Assembly: GCA_003230795.1 (NCBI GenBank)
Contig: QIGM01000063.1
Coordinates: 1-11,582 of the forward strand
DNA length: 11,582 bases
Reading direction: 5' to 3'
From: a bacterium
GTDB lineage: Bacteria; Bdellovibrionota_C; UBA2361; SZUA-149
Both the position numbers and the translations under genes were made by a program. Shown here piece by piece: positions 1 to 5,541 of this stretch (positions within the stretch are counted from its first letter, which is position 1; each line of letters begins with the position of its first letter). The notes under the pieces are model-generated. The model worked only from the letters and a program-made list of their open reading frames with translations, was not told the DNA's origin and searched no databases.

Positions 1-1734
1 GGTTGGTCCACTGCCCACGTCGTAGGCTCCGCCGCTAAGGTCTCCGGCAACGCCAGTTTGACGGGTGAAGGTTCCGTTGCCAACAACCGCATTTGTATTT
101 GCCACTTCAGATTGGCTTAGGACGACACCGATTGTGTCGGAAGAGCCTGCTGCTGATGCGATGTCTATCACTCCGTCGCCGTCGAAGTCTCCGAGTGCGA
201 TTGCAACTGATGTATTTCCAGCGTCTATGCTGCTAGCTGCTTGAAAGCTTCCGTCTCCGTTACCTCGCAGAATGGCGATTTCATTTCCGCCGCTGCCGTC
301 GGCTAGGATCAAGTCAAGGTTGCCGTCCTGATCGTAATCGGTGTAGTCGATATCCATTGCTCCGACGGGTGAAGCAAAGGTCTGTATCGATTGAAAACTA
401 CCGTCACCATTTCCGATAAGGATTCCAGCTACATTGGTTCCGTCAATCGCGAAAGCAAGATCGAGTTTTCCATCATTATTAAAATCGGCAGATACGACCT
501 CGTTTGCGGCGGTGCCGAGATTGTAGCTTACGGCTGCCTGCAGTGTCCCAGTTCCTGTTCCTAGTAGTATGCTGGTCGTCGCTCCGGCCTCGGTAGTTGC
601 GACATCGAGAATTCCATCGCCATCGAAGTCACCGAGTGTAAGCGAAGTTGGCTGATTTGTGGTATTAGTTTGTGAACCGGCAAGGAAAGTGCCGTCGCCG
701 ACACCAAGATTCACATCGATTTCGCTATTAGCATAACCAGTGGTGATGAGGTCGATGTTTCCATCTCCATCGAGATCTCCAGTCCTCGTGGTCCGGGCTT
801 CACTGGACGTGTTAACAGAGGAACTTTGCTGAAAGCTACCGTCGTTGTTCCCTAGTAGGACGTTGAGGGTGTTTCCAGAACCATTGCTTGTAACGATGTC
901 AGTTATTCCGTCATTGTTGAAGTCGGCTGCTGAGAGCGAGGTAGGAATAATGTTTAGTGTATAGGCAGCTTCCGCTAAGAACGTGCCATCACCGTTTCCA
1001 AGAAGGACCTTGGCTTCGTTACTTCCCGAATTGGCAGAGATCAAGTCAAGTTTACCGTCGCCGTTTGCGTCGAAAGTTACAATGTCTTGAGGTGAATCTC
1101 CGACGGCAAAATCTATCTGTGATGCTGAACCAAAGCTGCCGTTACCAACTGTCGAGGTAACAGTTTGTTGTTGGCTTGTCTCAACCTGTTGCCGTCGGGT
1201 TGTTGTAGAGGCCACATCGTCGGGTCTAGAAGGTTCAAGTCCAAGAATATCATCTAGTCCTGCGATACGCTTAAATGTTTGCGCGAGATTGCTCGCTTGC
1301 TCAGTATCGATTCCAGCGCCCTTGAGAACATCGGCTAGATCATCCTTGTCGAGCAGATCGATACCGTTTTCTTTTGCGTTTGAGAATATCCCGCGCAGCT
1401 CGCGAATGTTTCTTTGGAATTGAGTATTGAGAGCCGCACGCTGACCTGCGTTGGTGGAAGTGTTTGCGGCTTGTTCTGCGATGGAGATTAGTTCGTTGGT
1501 AACGCCGAGGAGGTTCTCGAGTGCTTCTTTCGAGATTTGAATGTTTGAGACCGCGCCACTTAGGCGAAGCGCAGAGTTACCAAAAATGTTTGAAAGGTTT
1601 CTTAGGGAGTCCGAAACGGTAGCAGCACTTGAATTTACGCCAGTGCCAATCCCGCCCGCTGAGCTTTGTGTGCTTCCTTCTGAGACTGCTGAATTAGTGA
1701 GCAGACTGCCTGTAATCCGATTGATTACACTCAT
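1..1734 (-). CDS. Flagellin-like N-terminal region fused to FG-GAP/VCBS repeats, 3' end outside window
   Basis: The minus strand is open for 578 codons from ATG at 1734-1732 to the window edge, with no stop, so the C-terminus is missing. This ATG is the first start after an in-frame TGA 8 codons upstream. Ribosome binding is weak: GGAAG abuts the start and a GAGG lies further up. Residues about 55-129 resemble the D1 helices of flagellin, with NELISIAEQAAN, GQRAALNTQFQ and NGIDLLD in the order seen in flagellins. No signal peptide is visible. A Ser/Thr/Gln-rich linker (about 170-205) leads into seven repeats with a DxDxDGxxD calcium loop starting at residues 222, 271, 320, 369, 417, 466 and 516. 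This spacing of 48-50 residues is typical of VCBS/FG-GAP beta-propellers. I infer a surface or secreted protein, perhaps exported by the flagellar route. Its ligand is unknown. The repeat assignment is firm and the flagellin likeness fairly strong. Confidence 0.85.
   Translation of the reverse strand, partial: MSVINRITGSLLTNSAVSEGSTQSSAGGIGTGVNSSAATVSDSLRNLSNIFGNSALRLSGAVSNIQISKEALENLLGVTNELISIAEQAANTSTNAGQRAALNTQFQRNIRELRGIFSNAKENGIDLLDKDDLADVLKGAGIDTEQASNLAQTFKRIAGLDDILGLEPSRPDDVASTTTRRQQVETSQQQTVTSTVGNGSFGSASQIDFAVGDSPQDIVTFDANGDGKLDLISANSGSNEAKVLLGNGDGTFLAEAAYTLNIIPTSLSAADFNNDGITDIVTSNGSGNTLNVLLGNNDGSFQQSSSVNTSSEARTTRTGDLDGDGNIDLITTGYANSEIDVNLGVGDGTFLAGSQTNTTNQPTSLTLGDFDGDGILDVATTEAGATTSILLGTGTGTLQAAVSYNLGTAANEVVSADFNNDGKLDLAFAIDGTNVAGILIGNGDGSFQSIQTFASPVGAMDIDYTDYDQDGNLDLILADGSGGNEIAILRGNGDGSFQAASSIDAGNTSVAIALGDFDGDGVIDIASAAGSSDTIGVVLSQSEVANTNAVVGNGTFTRQTGVAGDLSGGAYDVGSGPT
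160..1071 (-). repeat. Seven FG-GAP/VCBS-type protein repeats, about 147 bp period
   Basis: Seven copies of a roughly 49-codon unit each carry an acidic loop: DANGDGKLD, DFNNDGITD, DLDGDGNID, DFDGDGILD, DFNNDGKLD, DYDQDGNLD and DFDGDGVID. Most are followed or preceded by an LLGxGxGxF-like segment. The copies are clearly diverged at DNA level, so this is an old protein repeat and not a recent tandem amplification. The coordinates run from the first to the last acidic loop; the outer edges of the repeats are not exact. Seven units match a seven-bladed propeller, but more repeats may lie beyond the window edge. Confidence 0.85.
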
Positions 1735-2022
1735 CTTCCGTGAAAAAACCTCAACTCATGGGTAAATCCGTTCACAGCGATCTCCCCAAGAGCTTAGTAC
1801 AGCAAAGGCTCGCGTTCACGACTGAGTGCCGACTTCGCTTGTATCCCTCAAGCAGGCATTCCTTATTATGTAACGGTAGTTTTCACGGAAATTTTTAGTA
1901 TTTGGGGATGGTTTGGGCAGTAAAAAGGAGAGATTTTGAGTAAAAAGATCGCAAAACGGCGTAAGTCACCGAAATAACAGAATAGTTGTTTGATACCGAA
2001 ATCTGTATGATCGAGGTGGATA
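1735..2022. other. Intergenic stretch between the repeat-protein gene and tRNA-Lys
   Basis: These 288 bases hold no convincing gene. Short open frames on the minus strand run into the tRNA and look like chance. I searched by eye for sigma-70, sigma-28 and sigma-54 promoter patterns facing the repeat-protein gene and found none convincing. No terminator with a T-run was seen after tRNA-Lys. The 5' leader of the repeat-protein gene must lie here unless it is cotranscribed with the tRNA. Confidence 0.5.
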
Positions 2023-2095
2023 TGAGGCGCACTGGGCTCGAACCAGTGACCCACGGCTTAAAAGGCCGTTGCTCTACCAACTGAGCTAGCGCCCC
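2023..2095 (-). tRNA. tRNA-Lys (anticodon UUU)
   Basis: The reverse complement folds as a 73-nt cloverleaf. The acceptor stem is GGGGCGC paired with GCGCCTC (one G-U), followed by discriminator A. The D-arm reads GCTCAGTTGGTAGAGC. The anticodon stem ACGGC/GCCGT encloses the loop CTTTTAA, and the T-loop is GTTCGAG on a CTGG/CCAG stem. The anticodon TTT lies at 2062-2060. CCA is not encoded, since the following bases are TAT, unlike the tRNA-Gly in this window. It lies between two other minus-strand genes. Confidence 0.97.
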
Positions 2096-2219
2096 ACTTC
2101 TGGACTGGAAGGAGGAATTAACATAGCTCCTCGAGGCAGTAAAGCGATTCGCGGAAAGGAAAAGGAGTGATTTATAAGAAAGTTTTGGATATTAGAAGCG
2201 ATGATTGCGACGCGGCTGC

Positions 2220-2579
2220 TTAATGTCCTGCCTCACCGGGTTCTGGCTCATTGGTTATCGCGCCTCCCAAGGAACTCGTCATAAGGCGGCGAGATGAGAA
2301 AAGGTTATTCAACTCTTGCTCAAGTGACTCGAGCCGCTCTTCGCATTCATTTCTCTCTTCTTCGTTGCTTGCTTTGAGAACTTTCATCATCAGCAGGGAA
2401 AAGGTGGAGAAAAGGTCGCGACATCGACTAACCTGTGCTTCGCTCAATTCTTTGGAGCTAAAACGCTCTTTCCAGTAGATGAGGCGCTTTTGCCTCCGGG
2501 CTAAGAGGAGTGATAAATCTGGGAGTGATAAATCTGGGAGTGATAAATCTGGGAGTGATAAATCTGAAGACTTGGACAT
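2220..2579 (-). CDS. Small unknown protein with N-terminal DLSLP repeats and a helical core
   Basis: I do not recognise this 119-residue protein. The start is placed at ATG 2579-2577 because GAGGA lies 6 bases upstream. An in-frame ATG 12 bases earlier has no comparable site. Residues 6-25 are four copies of a five-residue unit (DLSLP three times, then DLSLL), encoded by a 15-bp tandem repeat. Residues about 28-100 look helical and highly charged, and the E/R/L-rich stretch around 70-95 (NEEERNECEERLESLEQEL) could form a coiled coil. The tail is Gly/Pro/Glu rich. There is no signal peptide or membrane segment. The gene is divergent from rsmD, with 84 bases between the two starts, and its good ribosome binding site supports expression. 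A role cannot be assigned, and a spurious frame remains possible. Confidence 0.55.
   Translation of the reverse strand: MSKSSDLSLPDLSLPDLSLPDLSLLLARRQKRLIYWKERFSSKELSEAQVSRCRDLFSTFSLLMMKVLKASNEEERNECEERLESLEQELNNLFSSRRLMTSSLGGAITNEPEPGEAGH
2506..2565. repeat. 15-bp tandem repeat, four copies, inside the small unknown gene
   Basis: The plus-strand unit GGGAGTGATAAATCT occurs three times perfectly at 2521-2535, 2536-2550 and 2551-2565. A fourth copy at 2506-2520 differs at its first base. The unit is a multiple of three, so copy-number change would keep the reading frame and add or remove one DLSLP pentapeptide. The near identity of the copies points to recent expansion by slippage or unequal exchange. 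Confidence 0.97.
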
Positions 2580-2663
2580 TGTAATCCTCATTTAGAGTAA
2601 TGAAATCGCTTCCAGAACATTGCCATGAGGGGAGATTGGCCGCAAGACGGAGGATGAGGCGAG

Positions 2664-3257
2664 ATGAGAATCATTGCTGGTAGCTTAAAGGGTAGGCGTA
2701 TTCCTCCCGCTAGCGTCGGCGAAGTGCGACCGACGAGTGATCGGGTGCGTGAGTCAATGTTCTCAACGCTTGAGTCTCTAGGCGAGCTAGGAGGTTTACG
2801 TGTGCTAGACCTCTTTGCCGGTTCTGGATCCCTTGGTCTAGAGTGCATCTCGCGTGGGGCAGGGACTTGTGTATTCGTCGAGCGCGACCGAGCCGTCGCG
2901 AAGAGGCTTTTTGAACTTCTTCAGACACTCGATGTGCAAGATTGCTGCGAAGTAAAAACGAACAAAGCGGAGAGTTTTTTGAAATCTCAAGGTGACGTCA
3001 GTACAGATAAATTCGGTCTGGTGTTTCTCGATCCTCCTTATGAGCTATTCCAGCCGGTCGATTTGCTCTCTCGCCTTTGCGGTAGTCCGCATGTGGAACC
3101 GGGAACAAGAGTTGTCTACGAAAGTAGGAGCGAGCTTGATTTATTCGATTCAGCGCAGTGTTACGCCGTTCAAGGTTCTTCCTTGTTGCTGGAACGTGTT
3201 CGGGATAAGAGTTTTGGTGATACCGTAGTTTCTTATTTGGTTCTGAAGGAGAGCTAA
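2664..3257 (+). CDS. rsmD: 16S rRNA (guanine(966)-N(2))-methyltransferase RsmD
   Basis: This 197-residue protein transfers a methyl group from S-adenosylmethionine to N2 of G966 in 16S rRNA during assembly of the small ribosomal subunit. The N-terminus MRIIAGSLKGRRI is the family signature. VRPTSDRVRESMF (21-33) is the conserved segment after it. DLFAGSGSLGLE (49-60) is the SAM-binding motif I, and DPPY (123-126) is the N-methyltransferase catalytic motif. Length matches the family (about 180-200). The ATG is preceded by GAGG at 4 bases and GGAGG at 10 bases. The stop lies 4 bases before the coaD start, so the two are probably one transcript. The rsmD-coaD order is common in bacteria, which supports both calls. 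Confidence 0.96.
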   Translation: MRIIAGSLKGRRIPPASVGEVRPTSDRVRESMFSTLESLGELGGLRVLDLFAGSGSLGLECISRGAGTCVFVERDRAVAKRLFELLQTLDVQDCCEVKTNKAESFLKSQGDVSTDKFGLVFLDPPYELFQPVDLLSRLCGSPHVEPGTRVVYESRSELDLFDSAQCYAVQGSSLLLERVRDKSFGDTVVSYLVLKES

Positions 3258-3261
3258 GCCG

Positions 3262-3771
3262 ATGAGCAAAAGCGCAAAATCAGCTGCAGTCTATGCCGGG
3301 ACCTTCGATCCCATTACGAACGGGCATTTAGATATTATTCGTCGCGCCCGAAGCGTGTTCTCGACGGTGTATGTTGCCGTGGCTGGCAGTAGCTCGAAGA
3401 AGGTTTGGTTTAGCGCCGAAGAGCGGGTGGCGATGGTCAATGAGGCTGTGTCTGAAGCATCTCTTAGTGAATCGGTGGTGGTTCAAGCGTTTGACGGCCT
3501 TTTGGTAGATTACGTGAAAAAGGTAGAGGCGGATGTGATCGTTCGTGGATTGCGGGCTGTCTCGGATTACGAGTATGAGGCGCAGATGGCGCATATTAAT
3601 CGGCAGCTTGCTTCCGAAATCGAGACGGTCTTTTTGGTGACTTCTGAGGACTGCTCATTTATCAGTTCGAGTATCGTAAAGAACGTCGCCATCAACGGCG
3701 GGGACGTTTCGAGATTTGTCCCTGGAATCGTTGAGTCGCGCCTCAAAAAGGAAGTAGAAAAATCCAAATAG
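3262..3771 (+). CDS. coaD: Phosphopantetheine adenylyltransferase CoaD
   Basis: CoaD joins ATP and 4'-phosphopantetheine to give dephospho-CoA and pyrophosphate, the penultimate step of coenzyme A synthesis, in the cytoplasm. The protein is 169 residues, the usual length (about 160-170). YAGTFDPITNGHLDI (11-25) holds the nucleotidyltransferase T/HxGH motif with His22. VRGLRAVSDYEYE (94-106) and the CSFISSSIVKNVA segment (131-143) are the other ATP- and substrate-site signatures. The first seven residues are an unconserved extension. AAGGAG at the end of rsmD serves as its ribosome binding site, so translation may be coupled. The family hexamer contacts cannot be judged from sequence alone. 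Confidence 0.97.
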   Translation: MSKSAKSAAVYAGTFDPITNGHLDIIRRARSVFSTVYVAVAGSSSKKVWFSAEERVAMVNEAVSEASLSESVVVQAFDGLLVDYVKKVEADVIVRGLRAVSDYEYEAQMAHINRQLASEIETVFLVTSEDCSFISSSIVKNVAINGGDVSRFVPGIVESRLKKEVEKSK

Positions 3772-3918
3772 TGGGCCTTGATCCCCTTGTCGCGTGGGTT
3801 TCTTACGTCTTAGCACTTTGACTTTCCGGGTATTCTGTGGTCCCTACGGACTTCCGACTTCCCAATACAAAATATCTCAAGTAACCTTTCTACAGGTGAA
3901 TATTCTAGGATCTGTCTG
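3772..3918. other. Intergenic region between coaD and the aminotransferase gene
   Basis: These 147 bases hold no open frame worth calling and no T-run terminator after coaD. A TTGACT at about 3820 resembles a -35 box but has no good -10 at 16-18 bases. The aminotransferase promoter is probably here, because the gap is long for an operon, but I cannot place it. Confidence 0.4.
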
Positions 3919-5202
3919 ATGAGAGCGGCTGTGTCTGAAGCAACTACTAGCGACTCCTTACCAACATTTGCTGAGCGTTTTGCGCGATTTGAGGCGATGG
4001 ATTTGACCCTCAGCATGGCGCGAGGTCAGCCTTGCTCGGAGCAGTTCGATCTCTCGAATGACCTTTGGGCCGCCTTCGACGAGAGTTGCGATTATCAGGC
4101 AGAGAATGGCCTTGATTGCCGAAACTATCCGGGTGGGCCTTACGGACTTCCCGAGGCACGTAAGTTTTTTGCGAAGATTGTATCGGCGACACCTGAAGAG
4201 GTAATAGTAGGGGACAATGCCAGCCTCCAGATGATGCAGAATGTCATTACCTGGGCTTTGCTACGCGGGGTTCCGGTTCCTGGGGTTTCGGGTGGGGAGC
4301 GGCCATGGGCTAAAGAGGAAGCGGTTAAGATTCTCTGTCCTGTGCCAGGTTACGACCGACATTTTACCGTTTGTGAGTCACTCGGAATTGAAATGATTCC
4401 AGTCCCGCTGACTGCGGAAGGGCCGGATATGGAAGTGGTTGCGCGTCTTGTCGCAGCGGACCCACAGATAAAGGCGATATGGTGCGTTCCGCGCTATAGT
4501 AATCCTACGGGAATTGTTTATTCAGATTCTGTGATGGACGCGCTTGCTTCAATGGGTACGGCAGCGCCTGATTTTAGAATATTCGCTGACGATGCCTATG
4601 CCGTGCATCACCTTGATGATTCTCCTCCTCCGATGAAGAGTATTCTTGCTGCGTGTAAAGAAGCAGGAAATCCAGAAAGAGTGTTTGTTTTTGGCTCTAC
4701 TTCAAAGGTTACCTTTGCTGGTGCCGGCGTCTGCTTTATGGCAGCGAGCAAAGTAAACATTGATTATTTTGCGAAGTTATTCGGAACCCAAAGCATTGGC
4801 CCTAACAAGGTTAATCAATTGCGACATGTGCGATTCCTCAGTGGAGTGCCTGGAGGACTAAAGGGGCATATGCAGCGGCATGCCGACTTGATTCGTCCTA
4901 AGTTCGAGGTTGTTGAGAACGTTCTCGCTGCGGAATTGGGTGGTACTGGGCTTGCGACTTGGACTAAGCCGCGCGGCGGCTATTTCGTTAGTCTCGATAC
5001 TAAGCCAGGTATGGCGAGTCAGGTCGTGGCACTTGCCAAAGAAGTAGGGCTGACATTGACTGGGGCCGGAGCCGCTTTTCCTTATCGGAAGGACCCAGCA
5101 GATTGCAATATTCGAATTGCGCCAACTCGACCAAGTTTGGACGAAGTTCGCCTAGCGATGGAAATACTTGCGGTTTGTATCAAGATGGTGGCTGAGGAGT
5201 AG
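3919..5202 (+). CDS. PLP-dependent aspartate aminotransferase, subgroup Ic / Aminotran_MocR (PF12897) type
   Basis: This 427-residue fold-type I aminotransferase should interconvert aspartate plus 2-oxoglutarate and oxaloacetate plus glutamate. RNYPGGPYGLPEAR (68-81) and GDNAS (98-102) form the substrate and PLP-phosphate region. SNPTG (194-198) carries the Asn that contacts the cofactor, and DDAY (224-227) gives the Asp that pairs with the pyridine nitrogen and the Tyr. Lys263 in GSTSK is the Schiff-base lysine. Arg399 in NIRIAPTRP is the expected carboxylate-binding Arg. All expected active-site residues are present. The overall pattern fits the group typified by the corynebacterial enzyme rather than the E. 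coli AspC group, and length fits this group. The ATG has AGGA 8 bases upstream. Alanine or another amino acid as donor is possible; the fold is certain and the substrate likely. Confidence 0.9.
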   Translation: MRAAVSEATTSDSLPTFAERFARFEAMDLTLSMARGQPCSEQFDLSNDLWAAFDESCDYQAENGLDCRNYPGGPYGLPEARKFFAKIVSATPEEVIVGDNASLQMMQNVITWALLRGVPVPGVSGGERPWAKEEAVKILCPVPGYDRHFTVCESLGIEMIPVPLTAEGPDMEVVARLVAADPQIKAIWCVPRYSNPTGIVYSDSVMDALASMGTAAPDFRIFADDAYAVHHLDDSPPPMKSILAACKEAGNPERVFVFGSTSKVTFAGAGVCFMAASKVNIDYFAKLFGTQSIGPNKVNQLRHVRFLSGVPGGLKGHMQRHADLIRPKFEVVENVLAAELGGTGLATWTKPRGGYFVSLDTKPGMASQVVALAKEVGLTLTGAGAAFPYRKDPADCNIRIAPTRPSLDEVRLAMEILAVCIKMVAEE

Positions 5203-5218
5203 GCCTGGCACCTTTTTT
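5187..5218 (+). terminator. Probable rho-independent terminator overlapping the aminotransferase stop
   Basis: GGTG (5187-5190) and CACC (5209-5212) can pair around a GC-rich interior that includes GGC and GCC (5189-5191 and 5202-5204 as alternatives). CACC is followed at once by six T (5213-5218). The stem starts inside the last codons of the aminotransferase gene. The stem is imperfect, so the call rests mainly on the T-tract and its position before a separate tRNA unit. Confidence 0.4.
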
Positions 5219-5272
5219 AGCTGAGTGTTTTCGTGCGCATATTCTCTCGGTTTGATACAACAACAGCTCACG

Positions 5273-5301
5273 TTGACACGACTCGGGCGATACTCTACAT
5301 A
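5273..5301 (+). promoter_or_regulatory. Candidate sigma-70 promoter of tRNA-Gly
   Basis: A perfect -35 box TTGACA lies at 5273-5278. At 17 bases spacing comes TACATA (5296-5301), a poor -10 with three of six consensus matches; CATAGT at 19 bases is an alternative. Transcription would begin about 10 bases before the tRNA, with GC-rich sequence at the start typical of stable RNA promoters. The -35 is convincing and the -10 is weak. Confidence 0.45.
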
Positions 5302-5317
5302 GTGCTGACGGAAATGC

Positions 5318-5393
5318 GCGGGCGTAGTTCAGGGGCTAGAATGCCTGCTTGCCAAGCAGGAGGTCGCGGGTTCGAATCCCGCCGCCCGCTCCA
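5318..5393 (+). tRNA. tRNA-Gly (anticodon GCC)
   Basis: The cloverleaf is clear. Acceptor GCGGGCG pairs with CGCCCGC, followed by discriminator T and an encoded CCA (5391-5393). The anticodon stem CCTGC/GCAGG encloses the loop TTGCCAA with anticodon GCC at 5351-5353. The T-arm is CGGGTTCGAATCCCG. A good -35 box lies upstream and a preceding terminator is likely, so it is probably its own transcription unit. Confidence 0.97.
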
Positions 5394-5432
5394 CGTATTT
5401 CCCCAGGTATTCCCATAGTTATTTTCCTCGTA

Positions 5433-5461
5433 TTTCCACATTACAATTTGTGTTTTAGAAT
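5433..5461 (+). promoter_or_regulatory. Candidate promoter of the EEP-like gene
   Basis: TAGAAT (5456-5461) matches the -10 consensus at five of six bases. TTTCCA (5433-5438) matches the -35 at four of six, with 17 bases between them. The start would lie about 75 bases before the GTG at 5542. The -10 hexamer is also the first part of a perfect 8-bp dyad, so a repressor binding there could block it. This is a visual match only. Confidence 0.35.
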
Positions 5462-5485
5462 GCCTCTCTAATGCAATGCATTCTA
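5456..5485. repeat. Perfect 8-bp inverted repeat in the leader of the EEP-like gene
   Basis: TAGAATGC (5456-5463) and GCATTCTA (5478-5485) are exact reverse complements with 14 bases between them. No T-run follows, so it is not a typical terminator. It could be an operator or an RNA hairpin in the leader. Confidence 0.8.
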
Positions 5486-5491
5486 TCGAAC

Positions 5492-5508
5492 CACAGGTAT
5501 TCCCTGTG
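5492..5508. repeat. Second inverted repeat, CACAGG-5-CCTGTG
   Basis: CACAGG (5492-5497) and CCTGTG (5503-5508) are exact reverse complements around TATTC. The dyad lies 34 bases before the GTG start of the EEP-like gene and contains one of four GTATTyCC-like motifs in this leader (5395, 5407, 5430, 5497). A regulator site or hairpin is possible. Confidence 0.75.
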
Positions 5509-5541
5509 CCTACTAATTCCCTATGTGCTGGAGAATAGAGC

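Noticed and set aside
160..1071. Regular repeats considered as a CRISPR array
   Set aside because: The period is about 147 bp, the copies are diverged, and they translate into VCBS repeats.
957..1160. Plus-strand open frame within the repeat-protein gene
   Set aside because: The minus strand is open for 578 codons with regular calcium-loop repeats, which explains this region; the plus frame is a shadow.
1866..2080. Minus-strand open frames overlapping tRNA-Lys
   Set aside because: They run through the tRNA and have no ribosome binding site or recognisable protein features.
2251..2478. Plus-strand frame of 75 codons opposite the small unknown gene
   Set aside because: It has no clear ribosome binding site and no features, while the minus-strand frame has a good site at the right spacing.
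5337..5465. 10-bp direct repeat TAGAATGCCT in tRNA-Gly (5337-5346) and downstream (5456-5465), considered as an attachment-site pair
   Set aside because: The match is short and not at the tRNA 3' end, and no integrase or mobile genes lie between or nearby.
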